Below are positions 9,113-18,199 of a stretch of 43,028 nucleotides of DNA, one piece after another. Each line of letters opens with the position of its first letter. Within the stretch, counting starts at the first letter, position 1. A program made the translations under genes and the position numbers. The notes below the pieces were generated by a model. That model did no database searches. It had not been told where the DNA came from and was given only the letters and a program-made list of their open reading frames with translations. Source of the stretch: Prevotella sp. (lineage in GTDB: Bacteria > Bacteroidota > Bacteroidia > Bacteroidales > Bacteroidaceae); NCBI GenBank assembly GCA_016901395.1, contig JAEAMQ010000063.1:1-43028 (forward strand), in the 5' to 3' direction.

Positions 9113-9183
9113 TATGGTCTCCCCGCCTCTCATGTGGGGCTAGGGAGCTGTAGATGTCACGGTTTTGTCGCCTCAGGCAGGCA

Positions 9184-11907
9184 TCATCTCACTACTTTGT
9201 ACGACCTTACCTTACCGTTTGTATCAGTGGCCTTGAGCAGATAGATGCCCGTGGGCACGTCGTTGAGGCGAATCTGATGCACGTTACCCTCACACTTGCC
9301 GCCTTTGAGCTTGGCTCCGTTGAGGGTGAACAGCTCATAACTCCTGAGCTCCACCGTCTCAGCATCCACGCTGCGTATGGCAGTGGCGTTGCCATTCACG
9401 GCGACATTCAGGGCACGTGTCATGGAGGCTCCATCGGCATCGGTCACCTTCAGGGTCACGGTGTTGAGCGTTTTCAGTTCTCCGGTCACCTTGATCATGA
9501 GGGTGGTGTCCTCCTTCATCGTGAGCTGAAGCTGGTTTCCCTCATAAGAATAGGTGTAGGCCGGGCTGGCTGTGAAGCCGGCAAAGAGGGCTTTCAGGCT
9601 CACCTCGGCGGTCTCTCCGGGTGCCAAAATGCGGTGTTCTTCGGCCATCCAGTTCAGATAATCCTCCAGATCAGTATAGCCATCACGGTCGTTATCGGCG
9701 TTGTTGTTGGCCACATTGGGGTCGGTTCCGTTGATTTTCTCAAACCAAGTGGGTATGCCGTCTTGGTCAACGTCAAAGTCTTCGGCCACCTGCTCTTCAG
9801 GATATATCTCGAATCCGCCACAGTCGGCCTCACTGTCAATCTCGCCTTTGATGCCCGAGAGGCTGCCCACATACGTCCATGTGCGGTCGCGTGTCTCGCG
9901 AATCATGCGCTGATCGTGGCTGTCGAACACCGGCTGGTTGGCTCCCACGTCCGACAACACCTTCTTATAGGCAAGCACAGGGTCGTCGATGACGGCCTCG
10001 GAAGGGAAGTAGGGCTCAGTGCCCCAGTATGTCCAGTCGACCACTTGTCCACCGCTCACCTGTATGCGCTTCATGTTATCAGCATCGCGGTCGAGTGTCC
10101 CGTTGAGGTTATCTCGCACATTATTATATACATAGGCGCTCTGCGTCCCTTGGCCTGTGCCCTCAAGGTTGAGTGTGAACAGGTAGTGCAGGTTGACGGC
10201 TGGGCCCTCCTTATAGTAGTTGCCCACGAAATTCACCTCGTGTGCGCCGCCGTCGGTGGTGCGTCCGTGCCAGTTATAGCACACGTTATTGAATATATCG
10301 AGTCGCCCGGCATAGTAACCATCTCCGGTAAGACCGCCACCCATACTCCAGTTGCGCCCGTTGCAGTCGGCCAGCAGGTTATGATGGAACGATCCGATAT
10401 CGCCTCCGATGGTGGCTGCGTAGCCGTGATTGGTGCCGTCGGGATAGTTCTTATGATGGGCGATGCCCAGTGCCTCGGCAATCATCGACTTCTGAAACGT
10501 GATGTTGTGAGCGCCACGGCTCGAGAAGGTCTCGTCGGTTCCCCAGCTGGCTGTCGCGTGGTCTATGATGCAGTTGTAGGCTCCTGTCACGCCCATGGCG
10601 TTGCCCGTCTGGTCGGGTGTGCCCAGACCTCTGCGTGCTCTGAGGAAGCGAATGATGTTGTCGTTGCCGAAATTCACGTTCGAGTGTTTCAGGCAGATAC
10701 CCTTTCCCGGTGCCGTCTGCGCGGCCAGCGTGATGTTAGGGTCAGCAAATACGGCCTGGAAGTCCATGTCGATGAGGCCGGCCACGTCGAAGACGATGGT
10801 GCGTGGACCCTCCACATGCTTGAGTCCGTAAATCAGCGAACCGGGTGTTTCGTCATTGGTCAGGTTGGTCACGTGATATACCGAGCCCCCTCGTCCACCT
10901 TTAGCAAAGCGTCCATAGCCCTCGGCACCGGGGAAAGCCAGGTGGCGTGGCTGGAAATTCCAGGTCTCGCTCTCATATTCATTTCCATCGGCATCCACCT
11001 CCTTGACGGTCCAGAAGTAGGTGTTCATCGAGTATAGGCCATCCACGGTGAATACCGTATCGGTGACAATCCCCTTGTCTTCCATGGCTTCTTTGCTCTC
11101 GCCGAAGAACAAGTGGTGCTTTACAGCCTTGGATGCGGGACTCCATCGCAGCTGCACGCTGCCCCCGTCACACACGGCGTGGCTGTCATAGTTGGCGGGA
11201 TAAGGGTCGTGGGCCATGGTGGCCGGGTTGCCTTGGTCTAGCACGAGGGCATTGATAAACACCGATGAGCAGTAGTGGGGCGCGGTGCTGGTATAGTCGG
11301 TGGCCGCGTCGGGTGTGGCGCGATACCAGATGTGCACGGGCTGTCCCTCGGTAACAGTGAAGTGTACGTACGAGGTGGCACTCTCAGAGGCCTTCTCCTT
11401 ATTCATGGTCTGCTCCACGCCCTTCTGCTTTTTCATGCCGTCCACATACACGTCGAGCTTGGGCCCTTGATAGTTGGTGGGGTTGTTGTGATAGGCCAGC
11501 AGGGTATGCGCGCCCGCGCTGAGTCCCTCGATGATCACCTCCAGCTCGCCAGCAGGTCCTTGCAGCTTGGGTGTGTTGCCGCTGTCGTCCAGGTCGAGTG
11601 TCTCGATACCGTCGCCCACCAGCTTGTCTTTGGTCTGTACGATGGTCTTGTTCCATCCGCATCCCAGTGTCTTGCCCTGAGAGTAGGGGCCGTTCTGCAC
11701 AATGAATGTGATGCCGTTCACCGTAAGGGTGTCAGAGACCAGCTGCTTGGGAAATCCCGGAAAGCCCGACGTAGTGCTGTTCCATGCCGTGAAGCCGGGG
11801 GCATTGCCTTCTGCCTCACTTCGCCCAAAGAAGTTAAAATCGATTTTCTGGGCTTGAATAGCGAGTCCAACGGTCAGTAGTAGTGTTGTAATAGTTAGTC
11901 TTTTCAT
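9184..11907 (-). CDS. PL1-family pectate lyase with FN3-like, calcium-binding and C-terminal sorting-like modules
   Basis: This 907-residue secreted lyase acts on pectate or homogalacturonan. The signal peptide is MKRLTITTLLLTVGLAIQAQ. After an N-terminal beta domain comes an FN3-like domain (about 230-320). The PL1 beta-helix starts near 322 with 'LAFPGAEGYGRFAKGGRGG' and includes 'TLAAQTAPGKGI', 'NGRNWSMGGGL' and 'WHGRTTDGGAHEVNFVGNYY'. A calcium motif (DVDQDGIPTWFEK) lies near 712. The end differs from the lyase at 2520: a beta domain and then a C-terminal tail ('ELFTLNGAKLK', 'VPTGIYLLKATD', 'VRSYKVVR') that resembles type-A sorting domains of the type IX secretion system. The two lyases share order and motifs throughout and are clear paralogues. 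A TATCTTTG box lies about 30 bases upstream of the ATG. It is divergent from the third PL1. Confidence 0.92.
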   Translation of the reverse strand: MKRLTITTLLLTVGLAIQAQKIDFNFFGRSEAEGNAPGFTAWNSTTSGFPGFPKQLVSDTLTVNGITFIVQNGPYSQGKTLGCGWNKTIVQTKDKLVGDGIETLDLDDSGNTPKLQGPAGELEVIIEGLSAGAHTLLAYHNNPTNYQGPKLDVYVDGMKKQKGVEQTMNKEKASESATSYVHFTVTEGQPVHIWYRATPDAATDYTSTAPHYCSSVFINALVLDQGNPATMAHDPYPANYDSHAVCDGGSVQLRWSPASKAVKHHLFFGESKEAMEDKGIVTDTVFTVDGLYSMNTYFWTVKEVDADGNEYESETWNFQPRHLAFPGAEGYGRFAKGGRGGSVYHVTNLTNDETPGSLIYGLKHVEGPRTIVFDVAGLIDMDFQAVFADPNITLAAQTAPGKGICLKHSNVNFGNDNIIRFLRARRGLGTPDQTGNAMGVTGAYNCIIDHATASWGTDETFSSRGAHNITFQKSMIAEALGIAHHKNYPDGTNHGYAATIGGDIGSFHHNLLADCNGRNWSMGGGLTGDGYYAGRLDIFNNVCYNWHGRTTDGGAHEVNFVGNYYKEGPAVNLHYLFTLNLEGTGQGTQSAYVYNNVRDNLNGTLDRDADNMKRIQVSGGQVVDWTYWGTEPYFPSEAVIDDPVLAYKKVLSDVGANQPVFDSHDQRMIRETRDRTWTYVGSLSGIKGEIDSEADCGGFEIYPEEQVAEDFDVDQDGIPTWFEKINGTDPNVANNNADNDRDGYTDLEDYLNWMAEEHRILAPGETAEVSLKALFAGFTASPAYTYSYEGNQLQLTMKEDTTLMIKVTGELKTLNTVTLKVTDADGASMTRALNVAVNGNATAIRSVDAETVELRSYELFTLNGAKLKGGKCEGNVHQIRLNDVPTGIYLLKATDTNGKVRSYKVVR

Positions 11908-11936
11908 GTTTTAGCGAATTGTTTTTATTGCATGGG

Positions 11937-11944
11937 CAAAGATA
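11937..11944 (-). promoter_or_regulatory. Bacteroidota-type -7 promoter box for the minus-strand PL1
   Basis: Plus-strand CAAAGATA reads TATCTTTG on the minus strand, an exact match to TAnnTTTG, 29 bases upstream of the ATG at 11907. A clear -33 TTTG is not visible. The rest of the 181-base divergent region is A/T-rich, with a short inverted repeat AACGC/GCGTT at 12005-12021. No comparable box was found for the plus-strand gene. Confidence 0.6.
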
Positions 11945-12088
11945 GATGTTTTTTTAAATACTACGTTAGAGATACTATTCAAAATAGAAGAAAATATACT
12001 CAAAACGCAATTTGTGGCGTTATTGAGTGCAAAATAAAAAAGGATACGTCATTTATATATGTGTAAGTAGAAGAAAAAACATAAGTAT

Positions 12089-13828
12089 ATGACAAGTTAC
12101 AAAAAACAACTGATTGTCGCAACTCTGCTGTTGCTGCCTGTTGCAGGCTTTGCGCAATATCCCCAGATTACGGATGAGGCCGCTGCCAAGATCGATTCTT
12201 TAACCAAGATATGGACGGCCCATTCAGACTCGGCCTGGGCCGTAGCCTTCCCCATTGTGAAGCAAGAGGCCATGAACGGCCGCCCCTATGTGCCATGGGC
12301 ATTCCGCCCCTACGACCTGCGCCAGGCGCGCATACCGTCGTTTCCAGGTGCCGAGGGTGGCGGCATGTACACCTTTGGCGGCCGGGGCGGCAAGGTACTC
12401 ACGGTGAACAATCTGAACGATGACGGCCCCGGATCGTTCCGCTGGGCCTGTGAGCAAGGTGGTGCGCGCATCATCGTGTTCAACGTGTCGGGTGTCATCC
12501 GCCTCAAAACACCTGTTATCGTACGTGCTCCCTATATCACCATTGCCGGCCAGACGGCTCCCGGCGATGGCGTGTGCATTGCCGGACAGTCGTTTCAGGT
12601 CAACACTCACGATGTCATCGTGCGCCACATGCGCTTCCGCCGCGGCACCACCGACGTGTGGTACCGTGAGGACAGTTTCGGCGGTAACCCCGTGGGCAAC
12701 ATCATGATCGACCACTGTTCATGCGAGTGGGGCCTCGACGAGAACATATCCTTCTATCGCCACATGTTCAACTTGGGCGATAAGGCCGGTGCCCGCAAGG
12801 AGCCCACCTGCAACGTGACCATACAGAACACCATCTCGGCCAAGGCTCTCGACACCTATAACCATGCCTTCGGCAGCACCATCGGTGGCGAGAACTCCAG
12901 CTTCATGCGCAACCTTTGGGCCGACAACACGGGTCGCAACCCCTCGATAGGCTGGGGAGGCGTGTTCAATTTCATCAACAACATTGTCTACAACTGGGTG
13001 CACCGCACGGCCGATGGAGGCGAATACTCTACCATGAGCAACTTCATCAACAACTACTATAAACCCGGACCGGCCACCCCGAAAGACTCTCCCGTGGGCT
13101 ATCGCATCATCAAGAGCGAGAGTCGTTCGGGCAAACTCTTCCCCTATCCGCAGTATGGCCGCGTGTATGCCGTGGGCAACACGATGGAGGGTTATCCTGA
13201 GATCACGGCCGACAACTGGAAGGGAGGCATACAAATTGCTGACATCAAGGGCGATATTCCAGCCGACGTGCTGGCGCTCATGAGGAGCAACGAGCCGTTT
13301 GTCATGCCCCATATCACCATCCTGCCGCAGGAGCAGACCTTCGATTATGTGCTGGCCCACGTGGGTGCCACGATGCCCAAGCGCGACATTGTGGACGAGT
13401 GCATCGTCGAAGAAGTGCGCACCGGCGTGCCCTACTATGTGAAGAAGCTCGACAAAAAGCATCCTTACGGCAACCTCTGGGGCTTGTCGGATAAGTCGAT
13501 GGGCGAGGACGGCCAGTTCAAGTATCGCCGTCTGGGCAAGGATTCCTATAAGCTGGGCATCATCACCGACCCCAGTCAGATGGGTGGCTACCCCGACTAC
13601 AAGGGCAAGCCCTATAAGGACAGCGACATGGACGGCATGCCCGACGCATGGGAGCTGGCCAACGGGCTCAACCCCAACGACCCTTCTGATGCCAACGGCG
13701 ACATCAATGGCGACGGCTATACCAACATCGAGAAGTATATCAATGGCATCGATACCAGCAAGAAGGTGGACTGGACCGACCTGAAGAACAACCACGACAC
13801 CCTGGAAGGAAGGTCGAGTCTGATGTAG
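12089..13828 (+). CDS. PL1-family pectate lyase, compact form
   Basis: This 579-residue secreted pectate lyase has the signal peptide MTSYKKQLIVATLLLLPVAGFAQ. A short linker leads to a PL1 beta-helix from about residue 81 ('IPSFPGAEGGGMYTFGGRGG', 'YITIAGQTAPGDG', 'HCSCEWGLDENISFY', 'NWVHRTADGGEYSTMSNFIN'). The end is a calcium-type motif near 510 (DSDMDGMPDAWELANG, then DINGDGYTNIEKYING). It lacks the FN3-like domain and any sorting tail seen in the two longer PL1 proteins, so it probably stays in the periplasm or differs in cell location and belongs to another PL1 subgroup. The divergent partner at 11907 suggests both are expressed under pectin conditions. The start is supported by the signal peptide. 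Confidence 0.92.
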   Translation: MTSYKKQLIVATLLLLPVAGFAQYPQITDEAAAKIDSLTKIWTAHSDSAWAVAFPIVKQEAMNGRPYVPWAFRPYDLRQARIPSFPGAEGGGMYTFGGRGGKVLTVNNLNDDGPGSFRWACEQGGARIIVFNVSGVIRLKTPVIVRAPYITIAGQTAPGDGVCIAGQSFQVNTHDVIVRHMRFRRGTTDVWYREDSFGGNPVGNIMIDHCSCEWGLDENISFYRHMFNLGDKAGARKEPTCNVTIQNTISAKALDTYNHAFGSTIGGENSSFMRNLWADNTGRNPSIGWGGVFNFINNIVYNWVHRTADGGEYSTMSNFINNYYKPGPATPKDSPVGYRIIKSESRSGKLFPYPQYGRVYAVGNTMEGYPEITADNWKGGIQIADIKGDIPADVLALMRSNEPFVMPHITILPQEQTFDYVLAHVGATMPKRDIVDECIVEEVRTGVPYYVKKLDKKHPYGNLWGLSDKSMGEDGQFKYRRLGKDSYKLGIITDPSQMGGYPDYKGKPYKDSDMDGMPDAWELANGLNPNDPSDANGDINGDGYTNIEKYINGIDTSKKVDWTDLKNNHDTLEGRSSLM

Positions 13829-13994
13829 AAATATACTCTCTGGGCCCGTGTGTGCACCCTTTTCACGGGGCAGGAGAGCCGTTGTGACGTGATGGACCAA
13901 TTTGATTCATCATCCCGCGGCAGGCCTTTGACTTCGCAAAATGATGGCCCGAATATGCCCATACAATAATAAATATGACCGAATTTAGCAAGAT

Positions 13995-14669
13995 ATGTAT
14001 ATGAGAAAGATAATTTTAGGCCTGACGATGCTGACACTGGCTGCCTCGGCGCAAGCCCAGGTGGCACTTGACAGCGTGGGCCGCGACGCTGGCTATGTGC
14101 AGACTATCCTGGGCCGTTCGCAGAAGATTGTGGATGGTTTGCAACTTCAGGGCGATGACGCTAAGGCCAATGTGTTGAACATTATCGCCAACCGCTACTT
14201 CCTGCTGAGCGATATTCAGGGCAAGTATGAGGACGAGGTGAAGCGTGTGAAAGCCGACCCCGCGCTGAAAGAGCGGCAGCAGGTGCTGTTGGCCGATCTG
14301 GCCAATGGCATGAATGCCAGTCTGTATGTGCATCATTTTGAGCTGACAGCTGCTCTGGCCAACTATCTCACCGACCGGCAGGTGGAGGCCGTGAAAGACG
14401 GGTTGACCTATGGTGTGGTGCCCAAGACTTATCAGGCTTACCTTGAAATGATACCCTCGCTCAAGTCGAACGAGAAACTACAGATACTGAACTGGCTGAA
14501 AGAGGCGCGTGAGTTTGCCGTCGATGCTGGCGACTCGAAGAGCAAGCACGGATGGTTCAATAAGTATAAAGGTCGCATCAACAACTGGCTATCCAAGCGT
14601 GGCTATGACATCTCCCAGGAGCGCAAGGCCTGGGGCGAACGTATAGCTGCCCAGAAGAAGAGCAAATGA
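13995..14669 (+). CDS. DUF3826-type secreted protein
   Basis: This 224-residue helical protein has the signal sequence MRKIILGLTMLTLAASAQAQ. The ATG at 14001 is an equally good start, two codons after 13995. The mature part is predicted mostly alpha-helical ('ANVLNIIANRYFLLSDI', 'VEAVKDGLTYGVVPKTYQAY', 'LKSNEKLQILNWLKEAREF') and ends in a Lys-rich stretch. It matches what I know of DUF3826, a Bacteroidota family of unknown function that often sits in pectin-degradation loci. No catalytic motif is visible. Its stop overlaps the next start by 4 bases (ATGA), so the two are translationally coupled and probably work together, perhaps as partner or chaperone. Confidence 0.82.
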   Translation: MYMRKIILGLTMLTLAASAQAQVALDSVGRDAGYVQTILGRSQKIVDGLQLQGDDAKANVLNIIANRYFLLSDIQGKYEDEVKRVKADPALKERQQVLLADLANGMNASLYVHHFELTAALANYLTDRQVEAVKDGLTYGVVPKTYQAYLEMIPSLKSNEKLQILNWLKEAREFAVDAGDSKSKHGWFNKYKGRINNWLSKRGYDISQERKAWGERIAAQKKSK

Positions 14670-17600
14670 AACAATATATTGTAGCCGCAATGGCTATCTT
14701 TGGGTTTGTGCGGATGGCTGCACAACCCTTTCCGTTAGATTACAGCTACGTGGGTTATCATCAGTCGGAGCGGTTGATACCCGATGCCCCCGTCAGGGTG
14801 TATGTATCTTGCCGGCCCGGCGACCAGAGTGGGCGCATCCAGCAAGCCATCGACTATGTGGCCCGGCTGAGGCCCGACAAGGTGACGGGGCTGCGCGGAG
14901 CCGTGCTGCTGGATGCTGGCACCTATCATCTGCGACAGCCGCTGCGCATCAGTGCGAGTGGCGTGGTGTTGCGAGGAACAGGCCGCCAGCAGACCGTGCT
15001 ACTGAAAGAGGGCTACGACCGTGGGGCCGTGGTGTATGTGGAGGGACGCGACGATCGCACCCTGACCGACACCCTGACCCTTCAGGGCGATGTGGCGCTG
15101 GGCGAACGCGCCCTCACGGTGACGGGCCTTGCGGCTTCGAGGCTTCGGATCGGCGATGAGGTGGTGGTTCAGCGACCGTCTACCAAACAGTGGATAGCAC
15201 GCATGCGCTGCGCCAACTTCGGCGGCGGCGATGAGCTGGGCTACTGGGGATGGCATCCGGGTGAGATTGACGTGGAGTGGACGCGCACCGTGACGGCCGT
15301 GCAGGGAGCACGCCTGACGCTCGACAGTCCGCTGTCGATGGCGCTTCGCGAGGCCGATGGCGCCGTGCGTGTGATGCGCAGCTCATGGCCCGGAAGGATT
15401 CACGAGGCGGGGGTGGAGAACCTCACCATCGAGGCTGCCTGCAACGAGGCCTTGCCCAAAGACGAAGACCATGCCTGGGATGGCGTGTATGTGGCCCAGG
15501 CCAAAGACTGCTGGGTGAGGCTCGTCGACTTTGTTCATCTGGCCGGTTCGGCCGTGGTGGTGCAGCGCAGCGGGTCGCAGATCACGGTGGAAGACTGCGT
15601 GTCGCGCCAGCCCGTGTCAGAGTTGGGCGGCTATCGGCGCCGCACCTTCCTCACCTTCGGCGAGCGGTGCCTGTTTCAGCGGCTATGGTCTGAGGAGGGC
15701 ATCAACGACTTTTCGGTCGGCATGATGGCGGCAGGGCCCAATGCTTTCGTGCAGTGTGAGAGCCGCTTGTCTCACGGCTTCAGCGGCTCCATCGGCCCTT
15801 GGGCCACCGGATTACTGATGGATGCCGTCACCATCGACGGTAACGACATCCGGCTGGGCAACCTGCAGTTGGAGAAATATGGCACCGGATGGAACACCTC
15901 CAACAGCACGGCCTATCAGTGTGCGGCCGCAGGAATACAGGCCGACAGCCTGCCCGACGGGTCGGCTAACTACGCTTATGGCTGCTGGGGCCAGTTCACG
16001 GGCAGCGGCTTTTTTGCCGAGGCCAACAACCATGTGCGCCCCCGGAGTCTGTTCGAGAAACAGCTTTCTGCCCGTCTGGGCCGTGATGTGTCAGCATTCA
16101 CACGCACGCTGCCCCGTGGCTCTGACGCCGCCACGAGCCCCACTGTAGAGCAGGCAAGGCTGATGACGCTGGCGGCTCACCAGCCCCGTGTCACCATGGC
16201 CATGTGGGTGGACAGTGCCCGGTTCACGGCCTCGGTGTCGCCTCGGGGAGCCGTGTCGGTGGATAAGTTTTACCGGCCGGCAGCTGAACTCAAGTCGACC
16301 GGCACGTATGGTGTGGAGCAGGGCAAGCTCGTGATGAATCATGAGTTGCTCACCGGCGCACGCCACAATTCGCCGTGGTGGAACGGACGCGTGAGATATT
16401 CTGATTTTCCCAAGCGCACCTATGCGCTCACACGCTTTGTGCCGGGCATGGAGCAATATGCCACCACCGACCGTGTGGACTCGGTGGTCAGCTGGATGAC
16501 GCGCTCTCACACGCTGATCTATGCCCAGAACTATGGACTGTGGTATGACCGTCGTCGTGATGATCATGAGCGGGTGCGCCGCCGCGACGGCGACGTGTGG
16601 GGACCGTTTTATGAGCAGGCCTTTGCGCGCAGCGGGCAGGGCACGGCATGGGATGGGCTCAGCCGCTACGACTTGCAACGGCTCAACCCTTGGTATTTCA
16701 GCCGTCTGCAAGAGTTTGCCAAGGCCGGAGAGGCGCACGGACTGCTCCTCTTGAACCAGCATTACTTCCAGCACAACATCCTGGAGGCCGGGGCCCACTG
16801 GGTGGATTGCCCGTGGCGGTCGGCCAACAACATCAACGAGACCGACTTTCCTGAGCCGGTACCCTTCACGGGCGACAAGCGCATTTTCATGGCCGACCGA
16901 TTCTATGATGTGACCCATCCCGTGAGACGGGCCCTGAACAGGCAGTATATAATGAAGGTGCTCGATGCTTTCGACGGTCAGCCCAATGTCATTCAGTCAA
17001 TCGGTGAGGAGTTTACGGGCCCACTGGAGTTTGTGCAGTTCTGGTTAGACACCGTCAAAGAGTGGGAACAACAGAAGGGACGGAAGGTGCTGGTGGCGCT
17101 GGGCGTGAACAAGGATGTGCAGGATGCCATTCTCGCCGACCCGGCACGGCGCGATGTGGTGGACATCATCAATATCGAACAGTGGTTCTATAACAGCAAA
17201 GGACTGTATGCGCCCGACGGCGGTGTCAATATGGCACCACGCCAGTATATGCGTCAGGTCAAGACCGGTGTGGCCACGTTTGATGATGTTTACAAGGGTG
17301 TACTGGAGTATCGCACGGCCTATCCCGACAAGGCTGTGGTGTACTATGCCCAGAAATATCCCGAGATGGCGTGGGCAGTGTTTATGGCAGGTGGGTCGTG
17401 TCCGCAGATAGCGGTGACCGATCATGCTTTTCTCAAGAGTGCGGCCACGATGAATGCCACGCTCCACGAGGGCGGATGTTATGTTATGGAGAATGCAGAC
17501 GGCGACGCCGTGGCCTATCTGAGGGATGGGGCCACGCTGGACGGGGTGCGGCTGAAAGGCTCTCAATATGCCGTGTTCCGTATAGATGAAAGGTCGGGAT

Positions 17601-17689
17601 CGGTGGTACAGCTGGCAAGCAGTGTCTTGAAGGCATCGCTGGTCCATGTGGTTGCCAAGCCCGGAGCTTATTGGCTGAAGGCAAAATAA
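14666..17689 (+). CDS. Secreted right-handed beta-helix plus barrel protein (DUF6298-like), putative pectin enzyme
   Basis: This 1007-residue protein has signal peptide MKQYIVAAMAIFGFVRMAAQ. Residues about 40-480 look like a parallel beta-helix: an opening 'RPGDQSGRIQQAIDYVA', 'LLDAGTYHLRQPLRISASG', 'VVLRGTGRQQTVLL', and later short repeats such as 'GVENLTIEA' and 'FLTFGERCLFQRLW'. From about 600 to 960 the sequence looks like a glycosidase-type alpha/beta barrel, with 'WGPFYEQAF', 'LNPWYFSRLQEFAKAGEAHG', 'NVIQSIGEEFTGPLEF' (Glu pair near 778) and 'DIINIEQWFYNS'. The last 80 residues form a small beta domain. The C-terminal part resembles DUF6298 as I remember it, and no characterised activity is known to me. 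The neighbours suggest action on rhamnogalacturonan or a methylated or acetylated pectin. It is co-transcribed with the DUF3826 gene. Confidence 0.75.
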   Translation: MKQYIVAAMAIFGFVRMAAQPFPLDYSYVGYHQSERLIPDAPVRVYVSCRPGDQSGRIQQAIDYVARLRPDKVTGLRGAVLLDAGTYHLRQPLRISASGVVLRGTGRQQTVLLKEGYDRGAVVYVEGRDDRTLTDTLTLQGDVALGERALTVTGLAASRLRIGDEVVVQRPSTKQWIARMRCANFGGGDELGYWGWHPGEIDVEWTRTVTAVQGARLTLDSPLSMALREADGAVRVMRSSWPGRIHEAGVENLTIEAACNEALPKDEDHAWDGVYVAQAKDCWVRLVDFVHLAGSAVVVQRSGSQITVEDCVSRQPVSELGGYRRRTFLTFGERCLFQRLWSEEGINDFSVGMMAAGPNAFVQCESRLSHGFSGSIGPWATGLLMDAVTIDGNDIRLGNLQLEKYGTGWNTSNSTAYQCAAAGIQADSLPDGSANYAYGCWGQFTGSGFFAEANNHVRPRSLFEKQLSARLGRDVSAFTRTLPRGSDAATSPTVEQARLMTLAAHQPRVTMAMWVDSARFTASVSPRGAVSVDKFYRPAAELKSTGTYGVEQGKLVMNHELLTGARHNSPWWNGRVRYSDFPKRTYALTRFVPGMEQYATTDRVDSVVSWMTRSHTLIYAQNYGLWYDRRRDDHERVRRRDGDVWGPFYEQAFARSGQGTAWDGLSRYDLQRLNPWYFSRLQEFAKAGEAHGLLLLNQHYFQHNILEAGAHWVDCPWRSANNINETDFPEPVPFTGDKRIFMADRFYDVTHPVRRALNRQYIMKVLDAFDGQPNVIQSIGEEFTGPLEFVQFWLDTVKEWEQQKGRKVLVALGVNKDVQDAILADPARRDVVDIINIEQWFYNSKGLYAPDGGVNMAPRQYMRQVKTGVATFDDVYKGVLEYRTAYPDKAVVYYAQKYPEMAWAVFMAGGSCPQIAVTDHAFLKSAATMNATLHEGGCYVMENADGDAVAYLRDGATLDGVRLKGSQYAVFRIDERSGSVVQLASSVLKASLVHVVAKPGAYWLKAK

Positions 17690-17844
17690 CAAGTGGAAAG
17701 TGGGGCACCGAACCCGAATAATCATTTTTTTGGCGCTCCGCTTTCAAATAATTTCTGTTAGAGGATGATAAGAAACGCCATTTTCCGTCTTTAAAATAGA
17801 GAACGGTATTTAACCATTAGAACCTTATATAATAGAAAAGACAA

Positions 17845-18102
17845 ATGCTGATGAATCAGAATGTGATAGAACTCTTGGAAGATCCTGTATTCTTAAGGTA
17901 CGTCCTGGATAACGAAACAAGGCAGGGAATGCCGCATTATTCTTCCTCGATACATCCTACGCGGCAGGAGATTGATGAGGCCGAGCATATCCTTCTCACG
18001 TTGGACGAGGTGGGTGGCATCTTTTCTGATGAAGAGATAGTTGCGCTTAAAAACAGGATAAAAAGCCTGATAGAGGCTGAAAATGGGAGAAAAAATAACT
18101 AA
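17845..18102 (+). CDS. Small protein resembling the cytoplasmic N-terminus of FecR-type anti-sigma factors
   Basis: This 85-residue protein has no signal peptide or membrane segment. It reads 'VIELLEDPVFLRYVLDNE', then a variable stretch, then 'IDEAEHILLTLDEVGG' and 'FSDEEIVALKNRIKSLIE'. The pattern 'LLxDxxFxxWVL ... ExAxxILLxLxF ... LSxEEhxxLKxRI' is what I know from the sigma-binding N-terminal region of many Bacteroidota FecR proteins. The membrane and periplasmic FecR parts are absent. It lies 97 bases before the ECF sigma gene, on the same strand and upstream rather than downstream as is usual. A stand-alone anti-sigma or sigma-modulating role is inferred. Codon use and end look normal, so it need not be a remnant. 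ATG 17851 is an alternative start. Confidence 0.6.
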   Translation: MLMNQNVIELLEDPVFLRYVLDNETRQGMPHYSSSIHPTRQEIDEAEHILLTLDEVGGIFSDEEIVALKNRIKSLIEAENGRKNN

Positions 18103-18161
18103 AATACCGATTTTTCCCACTTTGATACCTAATTTTACTTAAGACTTGTTGGTCATTTAGG

Positions 18162-18169
18162 TATCTTTG
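18162..18169 (+). promoter_or_regulatory. Bacteroidota-type -7 promoter box for the ECF sigma gene
   Basis: TATCTTTG matches TAnnTTTG exactly. It lies 30 bases before the ATG at 18200, which argues against the more upstream TTG at 18167, since that would overlap the box. No convincing -33 TTTG is seen; TTG triplets at 18146 and 18149 are too close. Confidence 0.6.
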
Positions 18170-18199
18170 CAAAGACTATCAAGCCAAACAACCTGCTAT

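Noticed and set aside
9154..11037. A 627-codon plus-strand frame opposite the second pectate lyase
   Set aside because: Antisense shadow of a clear PL1 gene; no recognisable domain.
13865..13878. A 14-base sequence (ACGGGGCAGGAGAG) shared between the gap after PL11 (8939-8952) and the gap after the compact PL1
   Set aside because: Only the first copy has a matching arm to form a hairpin. A single short match is not enough to call a repeat family.
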